NCBI GenBank assembly: GCA_016714225.1
Contig: JADJNS010000019.1
Coordinates: 248,001 to 312,000, forward strand
DNA length: 64,000 nt
Direction: 5' to 3'
Source: Archangiaceae bacterium
GTDB lineage: Bacteria; Myxococcota; Myxococcia; Myxococcales; Myxococcaceae
Part shown: positions 1 to 9,296 of the stretch, piece after piece
Layout: each line of letters opens with the position of its first letter
Numbering within the stretch: position 1 is the stretch's first letter
Notes under the pieces: model-generated
Databases searched by the model: none
The model's input: the letters and a program-made list of their open reading frames with translations, nothing else
What the model was told of the DNA's origin: nothing
Made by a program: the position numbers and the translations under genes

Positions 1-357
1 GGTGGTCTGGTAGGTGGTGCCGACGTACCAGGCGGTGTCGCGGTGGTAGTTGCCGGCGACGTTGTCGGGCCGCACGTCGAGAATCAGCCCGAGGTCGCCG
101 ACCGTATCGGTCTTGCCGGCGCCGTCGGAGATGAACGAGCTGAACAGCAGCTTCTCTTGGCGCAGATCGGTCGGGGTCTCGTACCGCTCGAGCTTCCGGG
201 GGCCCATCGCGGTCACGAGAAAGACGTAGTCCGAGGCCACGCCTGCCTCGGGCCGGGTGAAATTTCGGGTGTCCCAGCTGCGCAGGTCGACCGGGGCGTC
301 GCTCAGCCCCGCGGCCGCGCGCGCTCGAGTGAGTGAGGTGGCAGACCCGATTCCCAC
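1..357 (-). CDS. hypothetical protein, C-terminus beyond left edge
   Basis: An open reading frame runs uninterrupted to the window edge on the minus strand, so only about 119 N-terminal codons are visible. The translation has balanced composition (for example DLRSWDTRNFTRPEAG and YVFLVTAMGPRKLERYE), which argues for real coding. There is no in-frame ATG near the start; the GTG at 355-357 is the most plausible start, 91 bp after the end of the upstream minus-strand gene. No signal peptide is seen. I do not recognise the family. Confidence 0.5.
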   Translation of the reverse strand, partial: MGIGSATSLTRARAAAGLSDAPVDLRSWDTRNFTRPEAGVASDYVFLVTAMGPRKLERYETPTDLRQEKLLFSSFISDGAGKTDTVGDLGLILDVRPDNVAGNYHRDTAWYVGTTYQTT

Positions 358-448
358 GGTCGATTTTCTCCGTCGGGCCAGAAAAGTTGCGCACAGAATG
401 TTTTTCTCGAACCCTGAGCTTCGTCGAGAACCTGGCAGGCAGCGCTGA

Positions 449-919
449 TCAGAAGGTGACGTACAGCCCCAGGCCGCGCGCCTCGGCGGCGCGCAGCATC
501 GAGACCAACAGCTCGCCTTCAATCTCGACCGTCGGCAGCACCCGCGCGATGCTCGCGGTGACCTCGGCCTCTGACTGGAAGTAGCTGCCCAGGCCGCCCG
601 GGTCGAACGGCGGCAGCGCCCGGCCCAGCACCGCGCGGGTGTCTTGAAACCGCTGCCAGATGAGCCCCAGCCCGAGGTCGGCGCGCGGGTCGTAGTACCG
701 GGTCAGCGCCAGCTTCGCGCGGGTCTGCACGTCGCCGGGCTCGACCTGTCGAGCCCACTCGGAGAAGACGGGCTCGCCGTGGTCGGGCTCTCGCAGCTCG
801 GTACGGTGCGCGTCGATGAAGCGGGTCAGCGCGCCGGCATCGCCGGCCTCGACCAGCGGCTTCAGCTCTGCCGCGAACGCGGTGTACCGGAAGGCGAAGG
901 CGCGGTGGCTCATCGGCAT
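449..919 (-). CDS. hypothetical protein, 156 aa
   Basis: Soluble protein with no signal peptide or membrane segment. The frame opens further upstream (to 952), but the ATG pair at 919 and 913 (MPMSHRAFAF...) marks where protein-like composition begins. The sequence is mostly helical in character, with Arg/Glu/Leu-rich stretches and a short acidic region (EAEVTASIARVLPTVEIEGE) near the C-terminus. No catalytic motif is visible and I do not recognise the family. It lies co-directionally upstream of the partial gene at the left edge and could share a transcript with it. Confidence 0.6.
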   Translation of the reverse strand: MPMSHRAFAFRYTAFAAELKPLVEAGDAGALTRFIDAHRTELREPDHGEPVFSEWARQVEPGDVQTRAKLALTRYYDPRADLGLGLIWQRFQDTRAVLGRALPPFDPGGLGSYFQSEAEVTASIARVLPTVEIEGELLVSMLRAAEARGLGLYVTF

Positions 920-1017
920 GGGCCGCCCAGCCTGCCCCGCCTGCGGGCCCAAGTGGAAGCACCGTGCTCAGCACCGCTTGCCTTAAAAGGCGGTCAGAGC
1001 GTCGAGGTCGCGCGCTC

Positions 1018-1359
1018 TTACTGACAGGCGGTCGAGCCGGCGTTCGACGCGCAGCAGCTGCTCGCCGCGTCGAACTGGTTCTTGCAGTTGTTCGCCGCCT
1101 TGGTGGTGGTCAGGTCGACGTCGGTGGTGCCACCACTGGTGCAGACGATGTTCGACGAGATGCAGTCGGAGTACGCGACGACCTCTCTGAAGCAGTTGGC
1201 GTTCTTGTTCGCGTCGAGCGTGGCGCGGCACTCCGTCACCTGTGAGGGCGTGCGCATCTGGTCGTTGGGGCAGGGGCTGCCGCGCGAGCAGCTGTCGCCG
1301 CCTCCGCAACCGGCGAGGGCAACGGCGAGCGAAGCGAAGAGAACGACGCGGGTCATCAT
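1018..1359 (-). CDS. small Cys-rich lipoprotein, 113 aa
   Basis: The protein begins MMTRVVLFASLAVALAGC, a signal peptide ending in a classic lipobox (LAGC), so it should be lipid-anchored in the periplasm or outer membrane. Mature sequence starts with GGGDSC and contains about eight further cysteines (CSRGSPC, CRATL, NCF, DC, VC, NC, CC, CQ), suggesting a small disulfide-stabilised domain. The frame extends 34 codons further upstream, but the ATG-ATG at 1359/1356 has a GAGG-like Shine-Dalgarno about 9 bases before it and directly starts the signal peptide. The function is unknown. Confidence 0.75.
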   Translation of the reverse strand: MMTRVVLFASLAVALAGCGGGDSCSRGSPCPNDQMRTPSQVTECRATLDANKNANCFREVVAYSDCISSNIVCTSGGTTDVDLTTTKAANNCKNQFDAASSCCASNAGSTACQ

Positions 1360-1578
1360 CGAACGGTACCTCGGGTAGGGGAAAGCCAGCGCTTTTCGTG
1401 AGCCCCGCTCGTACCTCGCCACCGGGTGATTGATCCACCGATTCCCGACAGCGTGAGCCACGCGTACGGCCGCGAGGGCCCACGCCCGAAGCGCCGTTTC
1501 TCACCCACCAACGGCCGCATCTGACCGACGAACCGTAAGCCGGTGCGCGCGCAGACCGCCGCGGCTACGGTAGCCGCC

Positions 1579-2661
1579 ATGACGGCGGTCTCATTGCCCG
1601 GCGCGCGCCGCACCCTGCTCAGCGTGGGCATCGTGATGCTGGTGCTGCTGGCGCAGCTCGCCGCCGGCTACGTGAGCAACCGCGACGCCACCCGCTTCGT
1701 CTCGGTGCTGCTCTTCTACTGCCTCGAGCTGCTGCCGTTGATGGTGGCGCTCTCGGCGGTGTTCCGGTGGACGCGCCGAACCGGCCGCGGCTGGGGCTGG
1801 GTGGTGGGCATCGGGGCGGCGGTGGCCGCCACCATCGGAGTGAGCGCCGGCGCCCTCTTCTACTGGCTCAGCGAGCAGGTGGTGCCGCAGCTCGACCTGC
1901 ACCTCTACACCTCGGGCCACAGCAGCCTCGGCCGCGCGATGGTGTTCGGCTTCGTGCAGGCGCAGAGCCACCTCGGCCTGTGGACGCTCGCCTTCGCGGT
2001 GCCCTTCAGCCTCGAAGACGCGCAGGTGCGCCGCGCCGAAGCCGACGGGCTGCGCAGCTCGACCGAGCTGGCCCGCCTGCGCGCGAACCTCGAGCCCCAC
2101 TTCCTGCTCAACACCCTGAACGCCATCGCCGGGCTGGTGACCGAAGACGCGCGTGAGGCGCGCCGGCTGCTCGCCGCGCTCGGAGACCTCTTGCGCGACG
2201 CGCTCAAAGACGAAGACGAGCTGCAGTCGCTCTCGGCGCAGGTCACCTGGCTCAAGCGCTACGCCGAGATTCTCGAGGCCCGCCACCGCGGCGACCTCTC
2301 GTTTCGCTGGGAAATCGACGACCACGCGCGCGACGTGCCGCTGCCGCGCCTCTTGCTGCAGCCGCTGGTCGAGAACGCGGTGAAGCACGGCGCGCTCAAG
2401 GCCCGCGGCGCCGGTGAGGTGCAGATTCGCGCCGTCATCTCTGACGACGGGCAGTCGCTGGTCTGCACGGTGCGCGACAACGGCCCCGGCACCGGCGACA
2501 AGCCGATTCGCAAGGGCGCCTTCGGGCTGCAGTCGGTCGAGCGGCGCATCGCGCTGCGCTACGGCGCGCGCGGCAGGGTGGTGCTCGAGTCGAGCGACTC
2601 GGGCGCCACGTCGACCGTGGTGCTGCCCCGCCACCCGCCCCAGCCCGAGGTGAGGGCGTGA
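1579..2661 (+). CDS. LytS/YehU-type sensor histidine kinase
   Basis: This is an integral-membrane sensor kinase of the His_kinase (PF06580) group. The N-terminal half carries about four hydrophobic segments (roughly residues 8-35, 40-65, 75-100, 130-150). The phosphoacceptor motif LEPHFLLNTLNAIAGL follows at about residue 173, then an N-box (LLLQPLVENAVKHG) and the glycine-rich DNGPG and GAFGLQSV of the ATPase domain. It should autophosphorylate on His and pass phosphate to the LytTR regulator encoded next, which overlaps it by four bases (GTGA at 2658-2661). ATG 1579 is preferred to an in-frame GTG at 1543 because the transmembrane region begins just after it. The stimulus is unknown; the efflux operon downstream is a possible target. 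Confidence 0.88.
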   Translation: MTAVSLPGARRTLLSVGIVMLVLLAQLAAGYVSNRDATRFVSVLLFYCLELLPLMVALSAVFRWTRRTGRGWGWVVGIGAAVAATIGVSAGALFYWLSEQVVPQLDLHLYTSGHSSLGRAMVFGFVQAQSHLGLWTLAFAVPFSLEDAQVRRAEADGLRSSTELARLRANLEPHFLLNTLNAIAGLVTEDAREARRLLAALGDLLRDALKDEDELQSLSAQVTWLKRYAEILEARHRGDLSFRWEIDDHARDVPLPRLLLQPLVENAVKHGALKARGAGEVQIRAVISDDGQSLVCTVRDNGPGTGDKPIRKGAFGLQSVERRIALRYGARGRVVLESSDSGATSTVVLPRHPPQPEVRA

Positions 2662-3437
2662 GCGTGTGGCCGGCCTTGCGGGCGTTGGTCATCGACGACG
2701 AGTGGCCGGCGCGCAACTACCTGGTCGAGCTGCTCGAGGGCACCGGGCTCGCGCACGTGGTGGGCGCGGTGGCCACCGTCGAAGAGGCGCAAGCGGCGGT
2801 CAGCCCCGGCTCGCAGCTCGGGGTCGAGGTGGCCTTCGTCGACGTGCAGCTGGCGCGCGACAGCAACGACCGCGCGGGCCTCGAGCTGGCGCGCGAGCTG
2901 ACGGCGTCGAGCTCGAAGCTGCTGGTGGTGCTCGCCACCGCGTTCGAGGAGCACGCGCTCGATGCCTTCGCGCTGGGCGCGGTCGACTACCTGCTCAAGC
3001 CGTTCAGCGAAGAGCGGGTGCGGCTGTGCCTCGAGCGGCTGCAGACCCGCCGCGCTCCCGAGCCCCAGAAGTCGCAGCGCATCGTGGCGCGCAAGAAGAA
3101 GAACCTGGTGTTCTTGGAGCCCGACGAAATCTGGGCCTTCGAGGCCGCCGACCGGCTGACCTTCGTGCACACCCGGCACGGCCGGCTCGACATCGACCTG
3201 TCGCTCTCGGCCATCGAGCTGTCGATGGGCCGCTCGTTCTTGCGGGTGCACCGCAACTGGCTGGTGAACGGCCAGGCCATCAAAGAGCTCGACCGCGAAG
3301 ACGCCGAGACCTCGCTGTTCGTCGGCGAGAGCCTGTCGGAGGGCGGCGTGGGGGTGCGCGTGCCGGTGGCGCGCGACCGCAGCCAGCAGGTGAAAGACGT
3401 GCTGCTGCAGAGCGCCGTCGGCGTGCGCCGGGGGTAG
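2658..3437 (+). CDS. LytTR-family response regulator
   Basis: A 259-aa response regulator. Receiver domain at residues 5-125: acidic pair in LVIDDEWPA, phosphoacceptor Asp in AFVDVQL, and the conserved Lys in YLLKPFSEE. LytTR DNA-binding domain at about 145-245 (EIWAFEAADRLTFVHTRHG ... FLRVHRNWLVN), which binds DNA through a beta-sheet rather than a helix-turn-helix. The GTG start lies inside the stop of the kinase gene, implying translational coupling. The stop is 94 bp before the outer-membrane channel gene of the efflux operon, so it may control that operon; this is inference from position only. Confidence 0.9.
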   Translation: MSVWPALRALVIDDEWPARNYLVELLEGTGLAHVVGAVATVEEAQAAVSPGSQLGVEVAFVDVQLARDSNDRAGLELARELTASSSKLLVVLATAFEEHALDAFALGAVDYLLKPFSEERVRLCLERLQTRRAPEPQKSQRIVARKKKNLVFLEPDEIWAFEAADRLTFVHTRHGRLDIDLSLSAIELSMGRSFLRVHRNWLVNGQAIKELDREDAETSLFVGESLSEGGVGVRVPVARDRSQQVKDVLLQSAVGVRRG

Positions 3438-3531
3438 AGGGTGTCTGCGGTTGGTAACGGCCCGGGCCCGGCTCGTCGGCAGGTTCATCGCCTTCGTCCG
3501 TTGAACCCAAGCCCTCGCACAACCGGCCGTT

Positions 3532-4857
3532 ATGTTGGCCCCCGTGAGACGCTCGAGTGCGTGGTGGTGCGCGGTGCTGCCGGCGGCGGTGCTCGCCCTG
3601 CCCGCCGCGGCCGCCGGCCGGGTGCTCAGCTTGAGCGAGGCGCTGCAGCTGGCGGCGAAGCAGCAGCCCTCGCTGCAGCAGGCCGAGGCGCTGGTCGACG
3701 CGGCCGAGGGGCGCAGGTGGCAGCAGCGCTCGGTGCTCTTGCCGCAGCTCACCGGCACCGCGGTCTACCAGCGGGTTCACGGCTCGACGCGCGCCACCAC
3801 CAGCGGAGGCAGCGGCACCGCGGCCACCGACGTCGCGGTGAGCCCCACCACCACCAACATCTTCAGCGCGGGGCTGAACCTCTACCAGACGATTTGGGAC
3901 TTCGGCGCCATCGAGCGCTTTCGCGCGGCGGGCCATCTGGTCGACGCGCAGCGCGCCACCGCCCGGGCCACCGCGCTGCAGGTCGACCTGCAGGTGCGCG
4001 CCACCTTCTTCCAGGCCCGCACCTACGCGGCGCTCGCCGAGGTCGCGAGAGAGACCCTCGACAACCAGGTCAAGCACCAGACCCAGGTCGAGGCCTTCGC
4101 CAAGGTCGGCATTCGGCCCGAAATCGACCTCGCCCAGTCGCGCACCGCGGTGGCCAACGCGCAGCTGCAGCTGGTGAACGCCGGCAACAACTACCTGCTC
4201 GCCAAGGCGCAGTTGCGCCAGGCGGTGGGCGGCATCGCCGGAGACTTCGAGGTGGGCGCCGACGAGCTGGCCGCGGTCGAGGGAGAGAGCGAGCCGCTCG
4301 ACGCGCTCACCGAGCGGGCGGTGAAGAACCGCCCCGAGCTGGCCGCGCTGCTGCTGCAGCAAGACGCCACCGCGTCCGCGGTGCGGGCCGCGCAGGGCGG
4401 CTACCTGCCCACGCTCGGCGCCGCCGCGGCGGTGGCCGAGACCGGCACCACCCTCGACCGGCTCGGCTTCAACTGGCAGTTCGGCTTCACCCTCAGCTGG
4501 AGCCTCTTTCAAGGCGGCCTCACCGCCGGGCAGGTGCGCGAGCAGCGCGCCAACTGGAACAACTACGACGCGCAGGTGCAGGCGCAGCGGCTGGCCATTG
4601 CGCTGCAGGTCGAGCAGGCGCAGCTCTCGGTGCAGGCGGGCTTGAGCGGCCTCGAAGCGGCCAGAGCCGCCGAGGCCAACGCGCGCCTGCAGCTGCAGCT
4701 CGCCGAGGGCCGCTACACCCAGGGCGTGGGGAGCATCATCGAGCTGGGTGACGCGCAGGTGGCGTTCTCGACCGCCGAAGCGCAACGGGCGCAGGCCCAG
4801 TTCGCCATCTCATCCGCGCGCGCGCAGCTGCTCGCCGCCCTGGGGCAGACACCATGA
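3532..4857 (+). CDS. TolC-family outer-membrane efflux protein
   Basis: A 441-aa protein with an N-terminal signal peptide (positively charged VRRSS, hydrophobic core, cleavage near AAA-GRV) and the two-repeat architecture of outer-membrane efflux proteins (OEP, PF02321). The first repeat starts at LSLSEALQLAAKQQPSLQQAE and the second at LTERAVKNRPELAALLLQQ. Long Ala/Gln-rich heptad-like helices fit the periplasmic alpha-barrel. It forms the exit duct of the tripartite pump whose adaptor and two inner-membrane permeases follow. Its stop overlaps the adaptor start (ATGA). ATG 3532 is used; a GTG at 3544 is an alternative with a shorter signal peptide. Confidence 0.9.
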   Translation: MLAPVRRSSAWWCAVLPAAVLALPAAAAGRVLSLSEALQLAAKQQPSLQQAEALVDAAEGRRWQQRSVLLPQLTGTAVYQRVHGSTRATTSGGSGTAATDVAVSPTTTNIFSAGLNLYQTIWDFGAIERFRAAGHLVDAQRATARATALQVDLQVRATFFQARTYAALAEVARETLDNQVKHQTQVEAFAKVGIRPEIDLAQSRTAVANAQLQLVNAGNNYLLAKAQLRQAVGGIAGDFEVGADELAAVEGESEPLDALTERAVKNRPELAALLLQQDATASAVRAAQGGYLPTLGAAAAVAETGTTLDRLGFNWQFGFTLSWSLFQGGLTAGQVREQRANWNNYDAQVQAQRLAIALQVEQAQLSVQAGLSGLEAARAAEANARLQLQLAEGRYTQGVGSIIELGDAQVAFSTAEAQRAQAQFAISSARAQLLAALGQTP

Positions 4858-6191
4858 CCGACGAAGTCACCGCGACCGCCGCTCCCGAACGGCCCGCCGC
4901 GCCCGCCAAGGCGAAGCGCAGCCGCGCGCGCTGGGTGCTGCTCGGGTTGGGCCTGGCCATCGGGCTGGGCGTGTTCCTGTTCGTGCGCCGCGGCAACACC
5001 GAGAAGGCCGACGAGAAGCAGGCCAAGGCGGCCGCGAACCGCAAGGTGCCGGTGACGGTGGCCAGGGTGGTGCAGCGAGACGTACCCATCGTGCTCGAAG
5101 GGCTGGGCAGCGTGACGCCGCTGGCCTCGGTGACGGTGAAGACCCAGGTCGACGGCCGGCTCGAGAGCGTGGCGTTCGCCGAAGGGCAGGCGGTGAAGAA
5201 GGGCGACCTGCTGGCGCAGATCGACCCGCGGCCGTTTCGCATCGCGCTGCAGCAGGCGCAGGCCGCGCAACAGCGCGACGCGGCGCAGCTGCGCAACGCC
5301 GAGCTGAACCTCGCCCGCTACCAGGACCTGCGCAAACAGAACCTGGTGGCCCAGCAGCAGGTCGACGACCAGGCGACGCTCGCGGCGCAGGCCAGGGGCG
5401 CGGTGGCGCTCGACGCGGCGCAGGTGGCCAACGCGCAGCTGCAGCTCGAGTGGTCGCGCATCGTCGCTCCGGTCGACGGGGTGGTGGGCATTCGGCAGAT
5501 AGACCCCGGCAACCTGGTGCACGCCAGCGACGCCACCGGCCTGGTGCTGGTGACGCAGCTCGACCCCATCGCGGTGACCTTCACCCTGCCGCAAGACGAG
5601 CTGCCCCGGGTGGCCCGCGCGCGAGAGCTGGGGCCGCTGGCCGTCGAGGTGTTCGACCGCGACGGCAAGAACCGGCTCGCCGTGGGCAAGCTCACCGTCA
5701 TCGACAACCAGGTGAGCGCCACCACCGCCACCATCAAGCTCAAGGCCCAGTTCGACAACGCCGCGCACGTGCTGTGGCCCAGCCAGTTCGTGAAGGCGCG
5801 GCTGCTGGTCGAGACGAAGCAGGGCGCGGTCACCGTGCCCGCGGTGGCGGTGCAGCGCGGCCAGAAGGGCTCGTTCGTGTACGTGGTGACACCTCAGAGC
5901 AAGGCCGAGCTGCGGCCGGTCGAGGTCGACTCCATCGAGGGCGCGGTGGCGCTCATCTCGAAAGGCCTGCAGCCCGACGAGCAGGTGGTGACCGACGGGC
6001 AGAGCCAGCTCAAGCCCGGCGCCCAGGTCGACGCCCGCGAAGAGGGGCAGAAGCGCGGCGGAGGCGAGGGTCGCGACGGTGGCCCCGCGCCGAGCGGTGA
6101 GCGGCCCGACGGCCCGGCGAACCCGGCGCGCGCGAAGGGCCTCGCGCCCGAGGCCGCGGCCGACGGCCCCAAGGCGAGCCCGTCGCGATGA
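4854..6191 (+). CDS. RND efflux periplasmic adaptor (MdtA-like)
   Basis: A 445-aa membrane-fusion protein. A single N-terminal membrane anchor lies at about residues 25-45 (WVLLGLGLAIGLGVFLFV). The lipoyl/barrel-sandwich half-motifs flank an alpha-hairpin: VTVKTQVDGRLESVAFAEGQ with KGDLLAQIDPRPF before it and IVAPVDGVVGIRQIDPGNLV after it. The IRQIDPGNLV segment is typical of MdtA. The C-terminus (from about residue 395) is a Gly/Arg/Glu/Ala-rich low-complexity tail with no known domain. Start and stop overlap the neighbouring genes by four bases (ATGA at 4854 and 6188), so channel, adaptor and permeases are one operon. Confidence 0.92.
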   Translation: MTDEVTATAAPERPAAPAKAKRSRARWVLLGLGLAIGLGVFLFVRRGNTEKADEKQAKAAANRKVPVTVARVVQRDVPIVLEGLGSVTPLASVTVKTQVDGRLESVAFAEGQAVKKGDLLAQIDPRPFRIALQQAQAAQQRDAAQLRNAELNLARYQDLRKQNLVAQQQVDDQATLAAQARGAVALDAAQVANAQLQLEWSRIVAPVDGVVGIRQIDPGNLVHASDATGLVLVTQLDPIAVTFTLPQDELPRVARARELGPLAVEVFDRDGKNRLAVGKLTVIDNQVSATTATIKLKAQFDNAAHVLWPSQFVKARLLVETKQGAVTVPAVAVQRGQKGSFVYVVTPQSKAELRPVEVDSIEGAVALISKGLQPDEQVVTDGQSQLKPGAQVDAREEGQKRGGGEGRDGGPAPSGERPDGPANPARAKGLAPEAAADGPKASPSR

Positions 6192-9100
6192 GCATCTCGG
6201 AGCCGTTCATTCGCCGCCCGGTGGCGACCACGCTGCTCACCATCGGGCTCACCATCGCGGGCATCGTGGCGTTTCGCAGCCTGGCGGTGGCCGCGCTGCC
6301 GCAGGTCGACTACCCGACCATCGTGGTGAGCACCATGCTGCCGGGCGCGAGCGCCGACACCATGGCGTCGGCGGTCACCACTCCGCTCGAGCGGCAGTTC
6401 GGCCAGGTGCCCTCGCTCACCCAGATGACCTCGGTGAGCAGCCAGGGCAGCTCGCAGATAACGCTGCAGTTCGACCTCGACCGCAGCATCGACTCGGCCG
6501 AGCAAGACGTGCAGGCGGCCATCAACGCGGCGACCAGCGTGCTGCCGCGCACCCTGCCCGCGCCGCCGACCTACAGCAAGAGCAACCCGGCCGACACGCC
6601 GATTCTCACCCTCTCGCTCACCTCAGACAGCCTCACCCTGGCGCAGGTGAGCGACCAGGCCGACTCGATTCTCGGGCAGAAGATTTCGCAGGTCTCGGGG
6701 GTGGGCCTGGTGACGCTCAACGGCGCGCAGAAGCCGGCGGTGCGCGTGCGCGTCGACCCGCAGGCGCTGGCCGGCACCAACCTGACGCTCGAAGACGTGC
6801 GCTCGGCCATCGTCACCGCCAACGTCAACCAGCCGACCGGCACGCTCGACGGCGCCCGGCAGCAGTACACCCTCGCCACCAACGACCAGCTGCCCGACGC
6901 GAAGAGCTTTCGCTCGGTGGTCATCGCCTACAAAGACGGCGCGCCGATTCGGCTCGAAGAGGTCGCCGACGTCATCGACGGGGTCGAGAACGACCAGCTG
7001 GCCGGCTGGGCGAACACCACCCGCGCGGTCATCTTGAACGTGCAGCGCCAGCCGGGCGCGAACGTGATTCAGGTGGCCGACCGGGTGAAGGCGTTGTTGC
7101 CGCAGCTGCAGGCGTCGCTGCCGCAGGGCCTCAAGGTGCAGGTGCTGGCCGACCGCACCGAGACGGTGCGCGCCTCGGTCGAAGACGTCGAGTTCACCCT
7201 GGTGCTCACCATCGGCCTGGTGGTGCTGGTCATCTTCGCGTTCTTGCGAAACCTGCGCGCCACGCTGATTCCCTCGCTCACCGTGCCGCTCTCGCTGGTG
7301 GGCACCTTCGGCGCGATGTACCTGCTCGGCTTCTCGCTCAACAACCTCTCGCTGATGGCGCTCACCATCTCGACCGGCTTCGTGGTCGACGACGCCATCG
7401 TGATGCTCGAGAACATCTCGCGCTACATCGAGCAGGGCGACAAGCCGTTCGACGCGGCCATCAAGGGCGCCAAGCAGATCGGCTTCACCATCGTGTCGCT
7501 GACGGTGTCGCTCATCGCGGTGCTGATACCGCTCTTGTTCATGGGCGGGCTCATCGGCCGGCTGTTCCGCGAGTTCGCCATCACCTTGAGCGCTGCGATC
7601 GCGGTGTCGGCGGTGCTGTCGCTGACGCTCACGCCGATGATGGGCGCGTACCTGCTCAAGGCCGAGGTGCCTCACGCGAAGCGCGGCCGGCTCTACCGGT
7701 GGTCCGAGGCCGGGTTCGAGGCGATGATTGCGTTCTACCGGCGCACCCTGACGGTGGTGTTTCGCCACCAGCGGCTCACCCTGCTGGTCGCGGTGCTCAC
7801 CGTCGTGCTCACGGGCCTGTTGGTGGTGCTCACCCCCAAAGGCTTCTTTCCCATTCAAGACACCGGCCTGATTCTCGGCGTCACCCAGGCCGGGCCCGAC
7901 GTCTCGTTTCGCCGCATGACCGAGCTGCAAGAGCAGGTCGCCGCGAAGGTGCTCGAAGACCCCGCGGTCGAGAACGTGGCGTCGTTCATCGGCTCTGACG
8001 GCACCAACCCCACCACCAACAGCGGGCGGCTGAGCATCACCCTGAAGCCGCGCCAAGAGCGCGACGCCGACGCCACGCAGGTCATCTTGCGGCTGCGCGA
8101 GAAGCTGACATCGCAGCACGACGTCTCGGTGTTCTTGCAGGCGGGGCAGGACCTGCAGATCGACACGCGGCAGAGCCGCACCCAGTACCAGTACACGCTC
8201 GAAGACGCCGACCCCGACGAGCTGATGCAGTGGGCGCCGCGCATCGTCGAGAAGCTGCAGGGGCTGAGAGAGCTGCAAGACGTCGCGTCAGACCAGCAAG
8301 ACCTGGCGCCGGTCACCGCGGTGCAGATCGACCGCGACACCGCCTCGCGCCTGGGCGTCTCGATGCAGGCCATCGACGACACGCTCTACGACGCCTTCGG
8401 GCAGCGGCAGGTGTCGACCATCTTCACGCAGCTGAACCTGTACCGGGTGATTCTCGAGGTGAACCCCGCGGTGCGCGAAGACCCGAACGCGCTCGACAAG
8501 CTCTACGTGCGCACGCTGGCCGGGCAGGCGGTGCCGCTCTCTTCCATCGCGCGCTTCGTGCCGCAGGTGGCGCCGCTGGCCATCAGCCACCAGGGGCAGT
8601 TTCGCTCGGTGACGGTGTCGTTCAACGTGGCGCCGGGCACCTCGCTGGGGCAGGCGGTCGACTCCATCTCGGCGGCGAGCGCGTCGCTCGACGTGCCGCC
8701 CGGCATTCACGCGTCGTTTCAGGGCGCGGCGCAGGCGTTCGCCGAGGCGCTGGGCAGCGAGCCGCTGCTGATTCTGGCCGCGCTCATCACCGTCTACATC
8801 GTGCTGGGCGTGCTCTACGAGAGCTACAAGCGGGGGTGGGCGCGTTTCTGGCGCTGCTGGTGTGCGGCACCGAATTCAGCGTCATCGCGCTCATCGGCAT
8901 CGTGCTGCTGATCGGCATCGTGAAGAAGAACGCCATCATGATGATCGACTTCGCGCTCGAGGCTGAGCGCGACCAGGGCCTGCACCCCAGCGAGGCCATC
9001 TTCCAGGCGTGCCTGCTGCGCTTTCGGCCCATCATGATGACCACCATGGCGGCGCTGCTGGGCGGCCTGCCGCTGGCGCTGGGTCAGGGCACCGGCGCCG

Positions 9101-9294
9101 AGCTGCGCCGGCCGCTCGGCATCAGCATCGTGGGCGGGCTCATCATCTCGCAGCTGCTCACCCTCTACACCACGCCCATCATCTACCTGGCGATGGACCG
9201 CTTGAGCCGCTGGCTCAAGCGCGAGCCGTCGCGCGGGCCGGCGCCCGAGCCGGGCAGCAGCACCGGGGCGCACCGGCCGGCAGGAGCGCACTGA
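6188..9294 (+). pseudogene. RND efflux permease (MdtB/MdtC-like), frame broken near 8830
   Basis: This is the first of two tandem HAE1-type RND drug/proton antiporters. It begins MSISEPFIRRPVATTLLTIG and carries the proton-relay segment GFVVDDAIVMLENI, the docking-domain repeats and the C-terminal MTTMAALLGGLPLALGQG half. The frame opened at 6188 stops at 8911, and the missing C-terminal 140 codons continue in another frame to 9294. Comparison with the downstream paralogue shows that after ESYK (8821-8830) the equivalent of HPxTILSTLPS is absent: 34 bases are missing, and adding 34 restores 1,047 exact codons. The loss removes part of a transmembrane helix, so the product would be truncated at about 907 aa and probably non-functional unless the deletion is an assembly error. 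Confidence 0.85.
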
Positions 9295-9296
9295 CC

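Noticed and set aside
1591..2634. Long minus-strand open frame opposite the histidine kinase.
   Set aside because: A His/Gln/Arg-rich shadow produced by high third-position GC; the plus strand has clear kinase motifs.
6623..8278. 550-codon minus-strand open frame inside the RND permease.
   Set aside because: Composition (His, Gln, Arg, Val) is that of an antisense shadow; the opposite strand encodes a known transporter.
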